A stretch of 64,000 nucleotides of DNA from Burkholderia stabilis (GTDB lineage Bacteria > Pseudomonadota > Gammaproteobacteria > Burkholderiales > Burkholderiaceae): contig NZ_CP016442.1 in assembly GCF_001742165.1 (NCBI RefSeq), positions 1,488,001 through 1,552,000 of the forward strand. Reading direction: 5' to 3'. Under the pieces are notes generated by a model that saw only the letters and a list, made by a program, of their open reading frames with translations, made no database searches and was not told the origin of the DNA. Positions 29,978 to 40,725 of the stretch are shown in pieces (positions within the stretch are counted from its first letter, which is position 1; the number at the start of each line of letters is the position of its first letter). The position numbers and the translations under genes are program-made.

Positions 29978-30614
29978 CCGGCCGACCGGTTTCGCGCCGC
30001 CTCGCGTGCGGCCCGATCAGTCGCGCCGCGCACCGTCGGCGCGCCATTGCCCGGCCCCGCCAGGCGCTTTCGCCGGCAGCGCCGGCCGGCTGCACCAGGC
30101 CGGCCGCGTGTAAACACCTACCCCGCCGCCGCCCGGATTTCCGGGCCGGCGCGCGTCGCGCGACTTCCGCGCCCACGCCCCGCCACGCAAGCGTTTCGGC
30201 CCGATGTACACGCATCGATGCCCCGATCCCGCGCGGCGGGCCTATGATCGACATGATCGCCTCCTGATAGCCCGGATCACCGCCCGGCAATGTTCCCGCT
30301 GCCTCGCGGTGCTATCTTCGCGACTGGATGGCGATCTACGTGCGCGAGGCCAGGCGGTCTCACCACCCCTGCGTAACGCGCGCCCGATCCGCAATGTCGA
30401 GTGAATTCATCATGACAACGCAAACCATCCGCATCCGTCACCCTCATGGCGTCCGCGTGTCCCGCGGTGCCGTTCGCGCGCGCATCCGGCGCGCTGCCGC
30501 CGCACCGCATCAGCCGTGCGGCCGGCCTGCCCCGCTCCCGTCCGTTCTCGTTGCCGCCGCGTCCGCCAGCCCGCGCCGCGTGTCGTGCCGCGTCGTTTCG
30601 AACGGAGCGCGCTG
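29978..30614. other. Long gene-free interval before xdhC
   Basis: 637 bases without a convincing gene. A short frame from ATG 30412 (MTTQTIRIRHPHG...) runs 67 residues to a TGA overlapping the xdhC ATG, but it is Arg/Ala-rich, has no ribosome site and looks non-coding. xdhA and xdhB, which precede xdhC in many relatives, are absent. GGCGCGCC and other GC-rich inverted repeats occur but none is a clear terminator. Confidence 0.45.
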
Positions 30615-31619
30615 ATGGAAGCCTGGCTCGGCGATCTGCAGCAACTTCTCGCGCACGGCGAAGCGGCCGTGCTCGTGACGGTCGCGCACACCGACGGCTC
30701 CGCGCCGCGCGAAGCCGGCACCAAGATGCTCGTCACGCGTGACATGGCCCGCCATACGATCGGCGGCGGTCATCTGGAATGGAAGGCGATCGAAACCGCC
30801 CGGCATCTGCTGAAGGATGGCGCGCACGTATCCCACGCGCGCAGGCTCGAACGGTTCGCGCTTGGCCCGAGCCTCGGCCAGTGTTGCGGCGGCGCGGTCG
30901 TGCTCGCATTCGAGCGGCTCGACGTCGGTGATCTCGGCTGGATCATGTCGCTCGCGAAACGCGTCGCGGCGGGCGCCGCGACCGTGCGTAGCGTATCATT
31001 CGGCCCCTCGCCGGGCGCGCCGCTGCTGAGCGAGCCCGAATCGCCGGCCGCGCGTGCCGATTGCCTGTTGTGGGAAACCGGCGGCGTATCGCTGATGACC
31101 GAAACGATCGCGCCGTATGCGTTCCCCGTCATGCTGTTCGGCGCCGGGCACATCGGCACCGCGCTCGTGAAGGTGCTCGCGACGCTGCCGTGCCACGTGC
31201 GCTGGATCGACGGGCCTGACGCGGTGTTCCCGCCGGCGCAAGCGCTCGCCGGCATCGGCAATCTCGCGATCGACGCGGCCGCTGCCCCGGCCGACGCCGT
31301 CGACACGGCGCCGCCGCAGTCCTACTTCGTCGTGATGACGCACGACCACGCACTCGATTTCGTGCTGGCCGAGCGCATCCTGCGACGCGGCGACTACGCC
31401 TACTTCGGGATGACCGGCTCGCACGCGAAACGTGCGCAGTTCGATCATCGCCTCGCGGCGATCGGCATCGACCCGGCCCAGGTCGCGCGAATGCGCTGCC
31501 CGATCGGTGTCGAAGGCATCATCGACAAGGCGCCCGAAGTGATCGCGATCTCGGTGGCTGCGCAGTTGCTGCAGGCCGTCGAGGCGAACGCGCCCGCGCT
31601 GGCTTCCCCTACACACTGA
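30615..31619 (+). CDS. xdhC: Xanthine dehydrogenase accessory protein XdhC
   Basis: A 334-residue chaperone that binds sulfurated molybdenum cofactor and delivers it to xanthine dehydrogenase. The XdhC N-terminal domain shows VTVAHTDGSAPREAGTKM and HTIGGGHLEWKA; the C-terminal Rossmann domain has MLFGAGHIGTALVKVL, YFVVMTHDHALDF and YFGMTGSHAKRAQ. The conserved Cys in LGQCCGG is present. add follows 18 bases later and guaD next, so this is a purine degradation/salvage set. The large subunit genes are not in the window. Confidence 0.94.
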   Translation: MEAWLGDLQQLLAHGEAAVLVTVAHTDGSAPREAGTKMLVTRDMARHTIGGGHLEWKAIETARHLLKDGAHVSHARRLERFALGPSLGQCCGGAVVLAFERLDVGDLGWIMSLAKRVAAGAATVRSVSFGPSPGAPLLSEPESPAARADCLLWETGGVSLMTETIAPYAFPVMLFGAGHIGTALVKVLATLPCHVRWIDGPDAVFPPAQALAGIGNLAIDAAAAPADAVDTAPPQSYFVVMTHDHALDFVLAERILRRGDYAYFGMTGSHAKRAQFDHRLAAIGIDPAQVARMRCPIGVEGIIDKAPEVIAISVAAQLLQAVEANAPALASPTH

Positions 31620-32663
<1,044 letters not shown>

Positions 32664-32690
32664 CGGCTGGCATCGAGGTGCGCTAGACAG

Positions 32691-33101
32691 ATGAAACACG
32701 GCAACGGCATCCGCTTCGCGAACTCCGGTCCGGCATTGCGCCGGGCGGGTCGCGTGCGTCTGTATGCGCCAGGCATGAACGCGCGCCGCTCGGGCGTCGC
32801 ACGCGTGGCGGCGAAGCTGTTCGTCGCCGCCCGCCGGCGCCTGCTGCCGTGGCTTGCCATGCCGTTCGCCGCCGCATCGATCGCGATCGCCAGCGCAGGC
32901 AGGTTCGCCGGCAGTCACGCGCCGGCGGCCGCCACGTTCGCCCGCGCAATCGCCTCCGGCCGTGCCGCACACAGCGTGGCGCGGTCACTCGCGAAACGCC
33001 GCCCCGCCCCCGCGCGGGCGTCGCCATCCATGCCGTCGCCCGCGCGGCGTCGCTCGCTTTCTTCTGTTCGCCTTACCTTGATGCAGGACCATTCGTCATG
33101 A
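32691..33101 (+). CDS. Doubtful 136-codon frame between add and guaD
   Basis: An ATG at 32691 opens a frame that ends in TGA 33099-33101, overlapping the guaD ATG as ATGA, the geometry of translational coupling. The product is very basic and Ala/Arg/Ser-rich with one weakly hydrophobic stretch (LLPWLAMPFAAASIAIAS). There is no good ribosome site and no family resemblance. It may be only a leader for guaD. It fills the otherwise gene-free 434 bases between add and guaD. Confidence 0.25.
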   Translation: MKHGNGIRFANSGPALRRAGRVRLYAPGMNARRSGVARVAAKLFVAARRRLLPWLAMPFAAASIAIASAGRFAGSHAPAAATFARAIASGRAAHSVARSLAKRRPAPARASPSMPSPARRRSLSSVRLTLMQDHSS

Positions 33102-34417
33102 CGCAAACCGCTTTTCGTTCCCAACTGCTGACCTTCAACGGCGACCCGGCACAATCGAGCCAGGCCGCGAACTACGAGACCGACGGCCTCCTGATCGTCG
33201 ACGACGGCAAGGTCGTCGCGGCCGGCCCGTATGCGCAGCTCGCCGCGACGCTCGCGCGCGACGCGATCGTCCATGACCTGCGCGACAAGCTGATCGTGCC
33301 CGGCTTCATCGACACGCACATCCACTATCCGCAGACGGACATGATCGCGTCGCCGGCGCCGGGCCTGTTGCCGTGGCTCGACAAGTACACGTTCCCGACC
33401 GAGCGCCAGTTCGGCGACCCCGAGCATGCGCGCGAAGTCGCCGACTTCTTCGTCGACGAACTGCTCGCCTGCGGCACGACGAGCGCGCTCGTCTACTGCA
33501 CGGTGCACAAGCAGTCGGCCGATGCGCTGTTCGCGGCGAGCGACGCGCGCGACCTGCGGATGATCGCGGGCAAGGTGCTGATGGACCGCAACTGCCCCGA
33601 ATTCCTGCGCGACACCGCGCAATCGGGTTACGACGACAGCGCCGAGCTGATCGGCCGCTGGCACGGCAAGGGCCGCCAGATGTACGCGCTCACGCCGCGT
33701 TTCGCACCGACCTCGACCGAGGCACAGCTCGAAGCGTGCGGCGAACTCGCGCGCCGCCATCCGGACGTGTTCGTGCAGAGCCACGTCGCGGAAAACGTCG
33801 ACGAGGTGAAATGGGTGGCCGAGCTGTTCCCCGGCCATCGCAGCTATCTCGACATCTACGACCGCTACGGGCTGCTGCGTCCGCGCGCGGTGTACGGCCA
33901 CTGCATCCACCTCGACGACGAGGACCGCCGCCGGATGGCCGAGACGCGCACCGTCGTCGCGCACTGCCCGACGTCGAACTTCTTCCTCGGCAGCGGGCTG
34001 TTCGATTTCGACAAGGCCGGCGAACACGACGTGCCCGTCACGCTCGCGACCGACGTCGGCGGCGGCACGTCGTTCTCGATGCTGCAGACGATGAACGAAG
34101 CGCACAAGGTTGCGCGGCTGTCGGGCCACCACCTGACCGCGACGCGGATGTTCTGGCTCGCGACGGCCGGCGCCGCGCAGGCGCTCGACCTCGCCGACAC
34201 GGTCGGCACGCTCGAGCCGCGCACCGAGGCCGACTTCGTCGTGCTCGATCCGCAGGCCACGCCGCTGCTCGCGCGCCGCACGAAGCGCGCGGATTCGCTC
34301 GAGGAACTGCTGTTCGCGTTCGCGCTGCTCGGCGACGACCGCGCGGTGTACCGCACCTATGCGGCCGGCGCACTCGTCCACGAACGCGGCGCCGCACGCC
34401 GCTCCGCAGCCGCGTAA
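33098..34417 (+). CDS. guaD: Guanine deaminase
   Basis: Zinc amidohydrolase turning guanine into xanthine and ammonia. The 439-residue protein has metal ligands in GFIDTHIHYPQTD, the substrate-binding QSHVAENVDEV, YGHCIHLDDED and the Asp in TLATDVGGGTSFSML, matching the GuaD family at normal length. ATG 33098; no strong ribosome site, and a possible coupling with the preceding frame. It completes the purine set after xdhC and add. Confidence 0.95.
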   Translation: MTQTAFRSQLLTFNGDPAQSSQAANYETDGLLIVDDGKVVAAGPYAQLAATLARDAIVHDLRDKLIVPGFIDTHIHYPQTDMIASPAPGLLPWLDKYTFPTERQFGDPEHAREVADFFVDELLACGTTSALVYCTVHKQSADALFAASDARDLRMIAGKVLMDRNCPEFLRDTAQSGYDDSAELIGRWHGKGRQMYALTPRFAPTSTEAQLEACGELARRHPDVFVQSHVAENVDEVKWVAELFPGHRSYLDIYDRYGLLRPRAVYGHCIHLDDEDRRRMAETRTVVAHCPTSNFFLGSGLFDFDKAGEHDVPVTLATDVGGGTSFSMLQTMNEAHKVARLSGHHLTATRMFWLATAGAAQALDLADTVGTLEPRTEADFVVLDPQATPLLARRTKRADSLEELLFAFALLGDDRAVYRTYAAGALVHERGAARRSAAA

Positions 34418-34562
34418 CGGCCCGCCGGGCACCGTCCCGGCGTGCGCGGGCATCCGCCGCCGCGCATGCCGGGCCGCCGAAGGCGCCACGCGCCCGGTGT
34501 TTCCCGCCACGCCGCGAGGCCGCTTTCCCGCGCGCGACGCGCCGTGCTAGAATTCGCCGCTC

Positions 34563-34700
34563 ATTGGGGAGTAGCCGCTCCGCTCGATGCCTCGCGCCAA
34601 CGGCGCGCATCGTGACGGAGGCGTCCGTCAACAGACTTGGCCGTTCGTTCGGCCATGGCGGACGCAGCCACCTAGGCCTGGCGAGACCGATGGTTCACAG
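34563..34700 (+). promoter_or_regulatory. yybP-ykoY (manganese) riboswitch
   Basis: Leader RNA containing the two conserved halves of the motif: TTGGGGAGTAGCCGCTC (34564-34580) and CTGGCGAGACCGATGG (34678-34693), joined by a variable hairpin in which GCGTCCG (34621-34627) pairs with CGGACGC. A -10-like TAGAAT lies just upstream (near 34549). These RNAs sense Mn2+ and turn on exporters. The gene downstream is a TMEM165/GDT1 transporter, the expected target. Confidence 0.9.
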
Positions 34701-34773
34701 TGCGCCGCATCAGGGCCCGGCGCGCCGTGGATCGTCGCTCGCACGCACAACATCGGCCCGCGGAACCCCACAC

Positions 34774-35346
34774 GTGTCCCAAGCCTTCCTGATCTCCACC
34801 GGCGCCGTCGCCCTCGCTGAAATCGGCGACAAGACCCAACTGCTTTCCCTCGTGCTGGCCGCGCGTTATCGCAAGCCGGTGCCGATCATCCTCGGCGTGC
34901 TCGTCGCGACGCTCGTCAATCACGGTTTCGCAGGCGCGCTCGGCGAATGGCTCGGCGCGCTCGTCACGCCGTCGATCATGCGCTGGGCGCTCGCATTCTC
35001 GTTCATCGCGATGGGGTTGTGGATCCTCGTGCCGGACAAGCTCGATGCCGACGAAGCCAACGCCAACCGCTCGCGGCTCGGCGTGTTCGGCGCGACCCTC
35101 GTGGCGTTCTTCCTCGCGGAGATGGGCGACAAGACGCAGATCGCGACCGTCGCGCTGGCCGCGCGCTTTCAGGACTATATCGGCGTCGTGGCCGGCACGA
35201 CGTTCGGGATGATGCTCGCGAACGTGCCCGCGATCCTGCTCGGCGACCGCTTCGCGCACCGCCTGCCGACGAAGCTCGTGCACGGGATCGCGGCCGTGCT
35301 GTTCGTGGTGCTCGGCGCGCTGGCGCTGCTCGGTATCGGGGTCTGA
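34774..35346 (+). CDS. TMEM165/GDT1 (UPF0016) family transporter, probable Mn2+ exporter
   Basis: A 190-residue inner-membrane protein with six helices arranged as two repeats, each with the diagnostic motif: EIGDKTQ (about 15-21) and EMGDKTQ (about 116-122). Bacterial members (MneA-type) export manganese, eukaryotic ones move Ca2+/Mn2+. GTG 34774 was chosen as it gives the family start (SQAFLISTGAVALAEIGDKT). The yybP-ykoY riboswitch in the leader supports a manganese role. Confidence 0.9.
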   Translation: MSQAFLISTGAVALAEIGDKTQLLSLVLAARYRKPVPIILGVLVATLVNHGFAGALGEWLGALVTPSIMRWALAFSFIAMGLWILVPDKLDADEANANRSRLGVFGATLVAFFLAEMGDKTQIATVALAARFQDYIGVVAGTTFGMMLANVPAILLGDRFAHRLPTKLVHGIAAVLFVVLGALALLGIGV

Positions 35347-35398
35347 CGGACGGATGTAGCCGGCGCGGCCGGGCGGCCGCGCCGATGCGGGCGCTGCG

Positions 35399-36097
35399 TT
35401 ACTTCGCGACCGCCGCGCCCGACGCCGGGGGAGCCGGCACCGCGCGCTCGTTGGCGGCCGGCGCCGCCGGCCCGCCGCGCTTGTCGACCGGCAACCGGAC
35501 CGAACGGACCGAGCCGTTCGACAGCGGGAAATCGGCGAGCGCGCTGCGGGCGAGGAACGGCATCGCATACAGCAGCGTGCCGTTGTCGCCGGTCGTACGC
35601 GCGGACACGTTGTAGACCTCCTTGCCCGTTGCGCGCTCGGTGATGCGGATGCCGAGCGTGTAGTCGAACACCTGATACGTCTGCGCGACGTAGCCGGCCG
35701 GCATCGGCCCCCAGGGGCCCCACGGACCCCACGGCCCGCGCCGCCAGTACGGCCCGGGCGCGAACCACGGATCGTAGTAGACCGGCTGCGGCACCGTCAC
35801 GAGATCGCTGCCGACCGTGTAGGTCAGCCCGACGAGATACCGCGCCTGCGCCTGCGGCACCTGCCGGAACGCATACGCGGACAGCTCGCTCGCGACGATC
35901 GGCTCGTAGGTCGATTGCTCGATACTGTTTTTCTGCGCATCGGTGCGCGTGAACGCATAGGTGCGTGTCGCGTCGCTGCCGCTCCAGTCGGAGAAGGCCG
36001 TGACCTGGGTCGTCACGTAGCTGGTGCAGCCGGTCAGCAGCGCCACGCACAGCACCGCCGCCCAGCCCGCACCGCGTTGAATCCATTCGCGTTTCAT
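35399..36097 (-). CDS. DUF4136 lipoprotein
   Basis: A 232-residue predicted lipoprotein: signal peptide with lipobox LLTGC (Cys24), so lipid-anchored. The DUF4136 domain (about 35-190) includes RTYAFTRTDAQKNSIEQSTYE and ITERATGKEVYNVSARTTG, interrupted by a Gly/Pro/Trp-rich loop with GPWGPW repeats. The C-terminus is an Ala/Pro-rich tail. Function unknown; the family is common in Burkholderia envelopes. Starts divergently from pepN. Confidence 0.88.
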   Translation of the reverse strand: MKREWIQRGAGWAAVLCVALLTGCTSYVTTQVTAFSDWSGSDATRTYAFTRTDAQKNSIEQSTYEPIVASELSAYAFRQVPQAQARYLVGLTYTVGSDLVTVPQPVYYDPWFAPGPYWRRGPWGPWGPWGPMPAGYVAQTYQVFDYTLGIRITERATGKEVYNVSARTTGDNGTLLYAMPFLARSALADFPLSNGSVRSVRLPVDKRGGPAAPAANERAVPAPPASGAAVAK

Positions 36098-36283
36098 GTT
36101 GATCCTCGTCGATCCGTCACCCATCCGTCGCACCGCGCGAACCGGACGGGATGCCGATAATACGCGGACTGCCGGAACCGGTAAAAAGTTCGCCCGGCAC
36201 GCAGCCGCAAGGCTTTGTACAATGGCCCGGTTCGCCCGGCCCGTGCCGCGGGCCCGTCCCCCACTCCACCGATCTCGACGACC

Positions 36284-38977
36284 ATGTCCGACAACGCTTC
36301 CTCCACCGTGATCCGCCGCGCCGACTACACGCCGCCGGCCTTCCTCATCGATTCCGTCGCGCTCGAATTCGATCTCGCACCGGCCCGCACGATCGTCAGG
36401 AATACGATGCGCGTGCGCCGCAATCCGGATGCCGCGCCGGCGCCGCACCTGGAACTGCTGGGCGAGGCGCTCGAATTCCTCGGCGCACGGCTGGACGGCG
36501 CGCCGCACGGCGCCGTGCGCGCGCACGAGCACGGGCTGACCGTCGAGAACGTCCCCGATGCGTTCGAGCTGACGCTCGAAAGCGCATGCGCGCCCGACCA
36601 GAATACGACGCTGTCGGGCCTCTACGTGTCGAGCGGCAACTTCTTCACGCAGTGCGAAGCCGAGGGCTTTCGCCGCATCACCTACTTCCTCGACCGTCCC
36701 GACGTGATGGCGTCGTACACGGTCACGCTGCGCGCCGACAAGGCCGCTTACCCGGTGCTGCTGTCGAACGGCAACCTCGTCGATTCGGGCGACCTGCCCG
36801 ACGGCCGTCACTTCGCGAAGTGGGAAGACCCGTTCCGCAAGCCGAGCTACCTGTTCGCGCTCGTCGCGGGCAAGCTCGTCGCGATCGAGGAAAAGATCAC
36901 GAGCGGCTCCGGCAAGGAAAAGCTGCTGCAGGTGTGGGTCGAACCGGCCGATCTCGACAAGACGCGTCACGCGATGGATTCGCTGATCCACTCGATCCGC
37001 TGGGACGAAAAGCGCTTCGGCCTCGAGCTCGATCTCGACCGCTTCATGATCGTCGCGGTCGGCGATTTCAACATGGGCGCGATGGAAAACAAGGGGCTCA
37101 ACATCTTCAACACGAAGTACGTGCTGGCGAACCCCGAAACCGCGACCGACACCGATTTCGCGAACATCGAATCGGTGGTCGGCCACGAGTATTTCCACAA
37201 CTGGACCGGCAACCGCGTGACCTGCCGCGACTGGTTCCAGCTGAGCCTGAAGGAAGGCCTGACCGTGTTCCGCGACCAGGAATTCTCGGCCGACATGGCC
37301 GCGGGCGACGAGATCGACTCGGCGGCCCGCGCGGTCAAGCGCATCGAGGACGTGCGCGTGCTGCGCCAGCTGCAGTTCGCCGAGGACGCGGGCCCGATGG
37401 CGCATCCGGTGCGCCCGGAGAGCTACGTCGAAATCAACAACTTCTACACGATGACCGTCTACGAAAAAGGCTCGGAAGTCGTGCGGATGTACCAGACGCT
37501 GTTCGGCCGCGACGGCTTCCGCAAGGGGATGGACCTGTATTTCAAGCGCCATGACGGCCACGCGGTGACCTGCGACGACTTCCGTCACGCCATGGCCGAC
37601 GCGAACGGGCGCGACCTCGCGCAGTTCGAGCGCTGGTACAGCCAGGCCGGCACGCCGCGCGTGTCGGTGCGCACCGCGTACGACGCAGCCGCGCGCCGCT
37701 ATACGGTCACGCTCGCGCAGGGTTACGGCGACGCGTCGCCGGCCGCGCGCGAAACGCAGCAGGGGCCGCTGCTGATTCCGTTCGCGATCGGCCTGATCGG
37801 CCGCGACGGCCGCGACCTGCCGCTGCGTCTGGACGGCGAAGCCGCCGCATCGGGCACGACGCGCGTGCTCGACTTCACCGACACCGAGCAGACCTTCACG
37901 TTCGTCGACGTGCCGGAAGCGCCGCTGCCATCGCTGCTGCGCAACTTCTCGTCGCCGGTGATCGTCGAGTACGACTACAGCGACGACGACCTCGCCTTCC
38001 TGCTCGCGCACGACAGCGATCCGTTCAACCGCTGGGAGGCCGGCCAGCGCCTCGCGACGCGTGCACTGCTGACGCTCGCCGCACGCGCTGGCGCGAACGA
38101 GCCGCTCACGCTCGGCGAGAACTTCATCGCCGCGTTCCGCCGCGTGCTGACCGACGCGACGCTGTCGCCGGCGTTCCGCGAACTCGCGCTGACGCTGCCG
38201 TCGGAAACCTATCTCGCCGACCAGATGGCCGAAGCCGACCCGGCCGCCGTGCATCGCGCGCGCCTGTTCGTGCGCCGCCGGCTCGCAACCGAGCTGCGCG
38301 CCGACTGGCTCGCCGCGTACGAGCAGCACCAGACGCCCGGCGCATACGAGCCGACGCCGGAAGCTTCCGGCCGCCGTGCGCTGAAGAACCTCGCGCTCGC
38401 GTACCTCGCGGAGCTCGACGATCCGGCCGACGCCGTGCGCCTCGCGACCGCGCAGTACGACGCGGCGAACAACATGACCGATCGCGCGGCTGCGCTCGGC
38501 GCGCTGCTGTCCGCCGCGGCCGCGGGCGCGAACGAGCCGGCCGAGCATGCGCTCGACGACTTCTACCGCCGCTTCGACAAGGAAGCGCTCGTGATCGACA
38601 AGTGGTTCGCGATGCAGGCCGCCCAGCGCGGCACGCCCGCGCAGCCGACGCTCGCGAAGGTTCGCAAGCTGCTCGCGCACCCGGCCTTCAACCTGAAGAA
38701 CCCGAACCGCGCACGCTCGCTGATCTTCAGCTTCTGCGCGGCCAACCCCGCGCAATTCCACGCGGCGGACGGCTCGGGTTACGCGTTCTGGGCCGAACAG
38801 GTGCTCGCGCTCGACGCGATCAATCCGCAGGTCGCCGCGCGCCTCGCGCGCTCGCTCGAACTGTGGCGCCGCTTCACGCCCGCGCTGCGCGACCGGATGC
38901 GCGAAGCGCTCGAGCAGGTCGCCGCCGGTGCGAAATCGCGCGACGTGCGCGAGATCGTCGAGAAAGCGCTCGCCTGA
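36284..38977 (+). CDS. pepN: Aminopeptidase N
   Basis: Cytoplasmic M1 zinc aminopeptidase of 897 residues. Motifs in order: the exopeptidase motif GAMENKG (about 265-271), zinc site HEYFHNW with a downstream Glu in LKEGLTVF, and the catalytic Tyr region YEKGSEVVRMYQ. The C-terminal DUF3458-type helical repeats are complete. Length matches E. coli PepN (870). It is monocistronic with a strong terminator. Confidence 0.97.
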   Translation: MSDNASSTVIRRADYTPPAFLIDSVALEFDLAPARTIVRNTMRVRRNPDAAPAPHLELLGEALEFLGARLDGAPHGAVRAHEHGLTVENVPDAFELTLESACAPDQNTTLSGLYVSSGNFFTQCEAEGFRRITYFLDRPDVMASYTVTLRADKAAYPVLLSNGNLVDSGDLPDGRHFAKWEDPFRKPSYLFALVAGKLVAIEEKITSGSGKEKLLQVWVEPADLDKTRHAMDSLIHSIRWDEKRFGLELDLDRFMIVAVGDFNMGAMENKGLNIFNTKYVLANPETATDTDFANIESVVGHEYFHNWTGNRVTCRDWFQLSLKEGLTVFRDQEFSADMAAGDEIDSAARAVKRIEDVRVLRQLQFAEDAGPMAHPVRPESYVEINNFYTMTVYEKGSEVVRMYQTLFGRDGFRKGMDLYFKRHDGHAVTCDDFRHAMADANGRDLAQFERWYSQAGTPRVSVRTAYDAAARRYTVTLAQGYGDASPAARETQQGPLLIPFAIGLIGRDGRDLPLRLDGEAAASGTTRVLDFTDTEQTFTFVDVPEAPLPSLLRNFSSPVIVEYDYSDDDLAFLLAHDSDPFNRWEAGQRLATRALLTLAARAGANEPLTLGENFIAAFRRVLTDATLSPAFRELALTLPSETYLADQMAEADPAAVHRARLFVRRRLATELRADWLAAYEQHQTPGAYEPTPEASGRRALKNLALAYLAELDDPADAVRLATAQYDAANNMTDRAAALGALLSAAAAGANEPAEHALDDFYRRFDKEALVIDKWFAMQAAQRGTPAQPTLAKVRKLLAHPAFNLKNPNRARSLIFSFCAANPAQFHAADGSGYAFWAEQVLALDAINPQVAARLARSLELWRRFTPALRDRMREALEQVAAGAKSRDVREIVEKALA

Positions 38978-39009
38978 CGCGATCGACCGCATCGCGCTTG
39001 CGCGATCAA

Positions 39010-39043
39010 GCCGGCGCCGCCTTGTTGCGGCGCCGGCTTTTTT
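39010..39043 (+). terminator. Rho-independent terminator of pepN
   Basis: An 11-base perfect GC stem (GCCGGCGCCGC / GCGGCGCCGGC) with a 6-base loop followed by six T. Confidence 0.93.
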
Positions 39044-39258
39044 ATTGCGCGCGCGCCGCCGGAACCGGGCGCAATCGCGGGGTCTGACCGCGCGGTTTGC
39101 CGCCTCAACCGCCCGCGCCCTGCCCGTCGCCCGCCCCGGCCATCGAGCCGATCCGCCCGTCCGGGCATGTAACCGGACGAAAAAAGCCGGCGGCCCGGGA
39201 GGCGCGACGGGTAAAATTGCGGCCATTCAAGGATTCTTTTGGCCTTTCGGAGTCTGTC

Positions 39259-40272
39259 ATGTCCATTGCCCGCCGCACCACGCTGTCGAAGTTCCTGATC
39301 GAACAGCAACGTGAGACCAACAACCTCCCCGCCGACCTGCGCCTGCTGATCGAAGTCGTCGCACGCGCGTGCAAGGCGATCAGCTACAACGTGTCGAAGG
39401 GCGCGCTCGGCGAAGCGCTCGGCACCGCCGGCAGCGAGAACGTCCAGGGCGAAGTGCAGAAGAAGCTCGACATCCTGTCGAACGAAATCCTGCTCGACGC
39501 GAACGAATGGGGCGGCAACCTCGCCGCGATGGCATCGGAAGAAATGGAAACGTTCTTCCCGATCCCCGCGAACTACCCGCGCGGCGAATACCTGCTCGTG
39601 TTCGACCCGCTCGACGGCTCGTCGAACATCGACGTGAACGTGTCGATCGGCACGATCTTCTCGGTGCTGCGGTGCCCGGACGGCAAGCAGGCAACCGAGG
39701 AATCGTTCCTGCAGCCGGGCACGCAGCAGGTCGCGGCCGGCTACGCGGTCTACGGCCCGCAAACGGTGTTCGTGCTGACGACCGGCAACGGCGTGAACTG
39801 CTTCACGCTCGACCGCGAAGTCGGCTCGTGGGTGCTCACGCAGAGCAACATGCAGATCCCGGTCGACACGCGCGAATACGCGATCAACGCATCGAACGCG
39901 CGCCACTGGTACGAGCCGGTCAAGCGCTACGTCGACGAGTTGAACGCCGGCAAGGACGGCCCGCGCGGCGACAACTTCAACATGCGCTGGATCGCATCGA
40001 TGGTCGCCGACGTGCACCGTATCCTGAATCGCGGCGGCATCTTCATGTACCCGGCCGACAAGCGCACGCCCGATCGTCCGGGCAAGCTGCGCCTGATGTA
40101 CGAAGCGAACCCGATGTCGTTCATCGTCGAACAGGCGGGCGGCGCCGCGACGACCGGCACGCAGCGCATCATGGAAGTGCAGCCCACGGGCCTGCACCAG
40201 CGCGTGCCCGTGTTCCTCGGTTCGAAGAACGAAGTCGAGCGCGTCACCGGCTATCACGACGACGCGAAATAA
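39259..40272 (+). CDS. fbp: Fructose-1,6-bisphosphatase class 1
   Basis: Gluconeogenic enzyme releasing phosphate from fructose 1,6-bisphosphate. The 337-residue protein has the metal-binding sequence [13 protein letters not shown], the substrate-binding [14 protein letters not shown] and [11 protein letters not shown], and starts [11 protein letters not shown] as other proteobacterial class 1 enzymes. Start ATG 39259 follows TCGGAGTCTGTC. Confidence 0.96.
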   Translation: MSIARRTTLSKFLIEQQRETNNLPADLRLLIEVVARACKAISYNVSKGALGEALGTAGSENVQGEVQKKLDILSNEILLDANEWGGNLAAMASEEMETFFPIPANYPRGEYLLVFDPLDGSSNIDVNVSIGTIFSVLRCPDGKQATEESFLQPGTQQVAAGYAVYGPQTVFVLTTGNGVNCFTLDREVGSWVLTQSNMQIPVDTREYAINASNARHWYEPVKRYVDELNAGKDGPRGDNFNMRWIASMVADVHRILNRGGIFMYPADKRTPDRPGKLRLMYEANPMSFIVEQAGGAATTGTQRIMEVQPTGLHQRVPVFLGSKNEVERVTGYHDDAK

Positions 40273-40438
40273 TTTGCACTGCAGCACTGGACGGAGGCAC
40301 GGCACGCAAGTACAATCGCGCCTCGCGATGTGGCCCTGACCGGTTGCATCGCCGTGAAGTGAAAGCGGGAAGTCCGCCGGATCGATGGTTTCGCGAAACA
40401 TCAGCAGCAACAAGCTGAAAAAAATTTCGCAAAACCTA

Positions 40439-40468
40439 TTGCCAAGATCTCGGATTTCACCATATAAT
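40439..40468 (+). promoter_or_regulatory. Promoter of tRNA-Thr
   Basis: TTGCCA (40439-40444), an 18-base spacer and TATAAT (40463-40468) lie 14 bases before the mature tRNA. Confidence 0.7.
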
Positions 40469-40482
40469 TTCATTTCTCTGCT

Positions 40483-40558
40483 GCCGGTGTAGCTCAGTTG
40501 GTAGAGCAGCGCATTCGTAATGCGAAGGTCGTAGGTTCGACTCCTATCTCCGGCACCA
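40483..40558 (+). tRNA. tRNA-Thr (anticodon CGT)
   Basis: A 76-base cloverleaf with encoded CCA. Anticodon stem GCGCA/TGCGA flanks TTCGTAA, so the anticodon is CGT, reading ACG. D-arm GCTC..GAGC and T-arm GTAGG TTCGACT CCTAT are normal. The acceptor arms GCCGGTG and CTCCGGC leave an unpaired U6-U67. Confidence 0.95.
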
Positions 40559-40725
40559 AGACATAAAGGTCTGACAAGCATCGCTTGTCAGACCTTTTCT
40601 CTTTTCCGGCGCCGAAATCGTGCGTCCGCCTTCTCCCCGCGTCATTGCTTGCGGGCATCTCCCGACTCCCGCATCGCACGCCGCCGATTACAATCGCCGG
40701 ACCACTCCGCCCTTTCCCCCGCATC

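Noticed and set aside
30412..30615. Short frame ending in the xdhC start codon
   Set aside because: Arg/Ala-rich, no ribosome site, no similarity; kept only as a note on the gap.
35399..39226. A 1275-codon open frame on the minus strand opposite pepN
   Set aside because: Product is His/Arg/Ala-rich without domains and its 3' end is the DUF4136 gene in the same frame; pepN on the other strand is clearly real. High G+C leaves antisense frames open.
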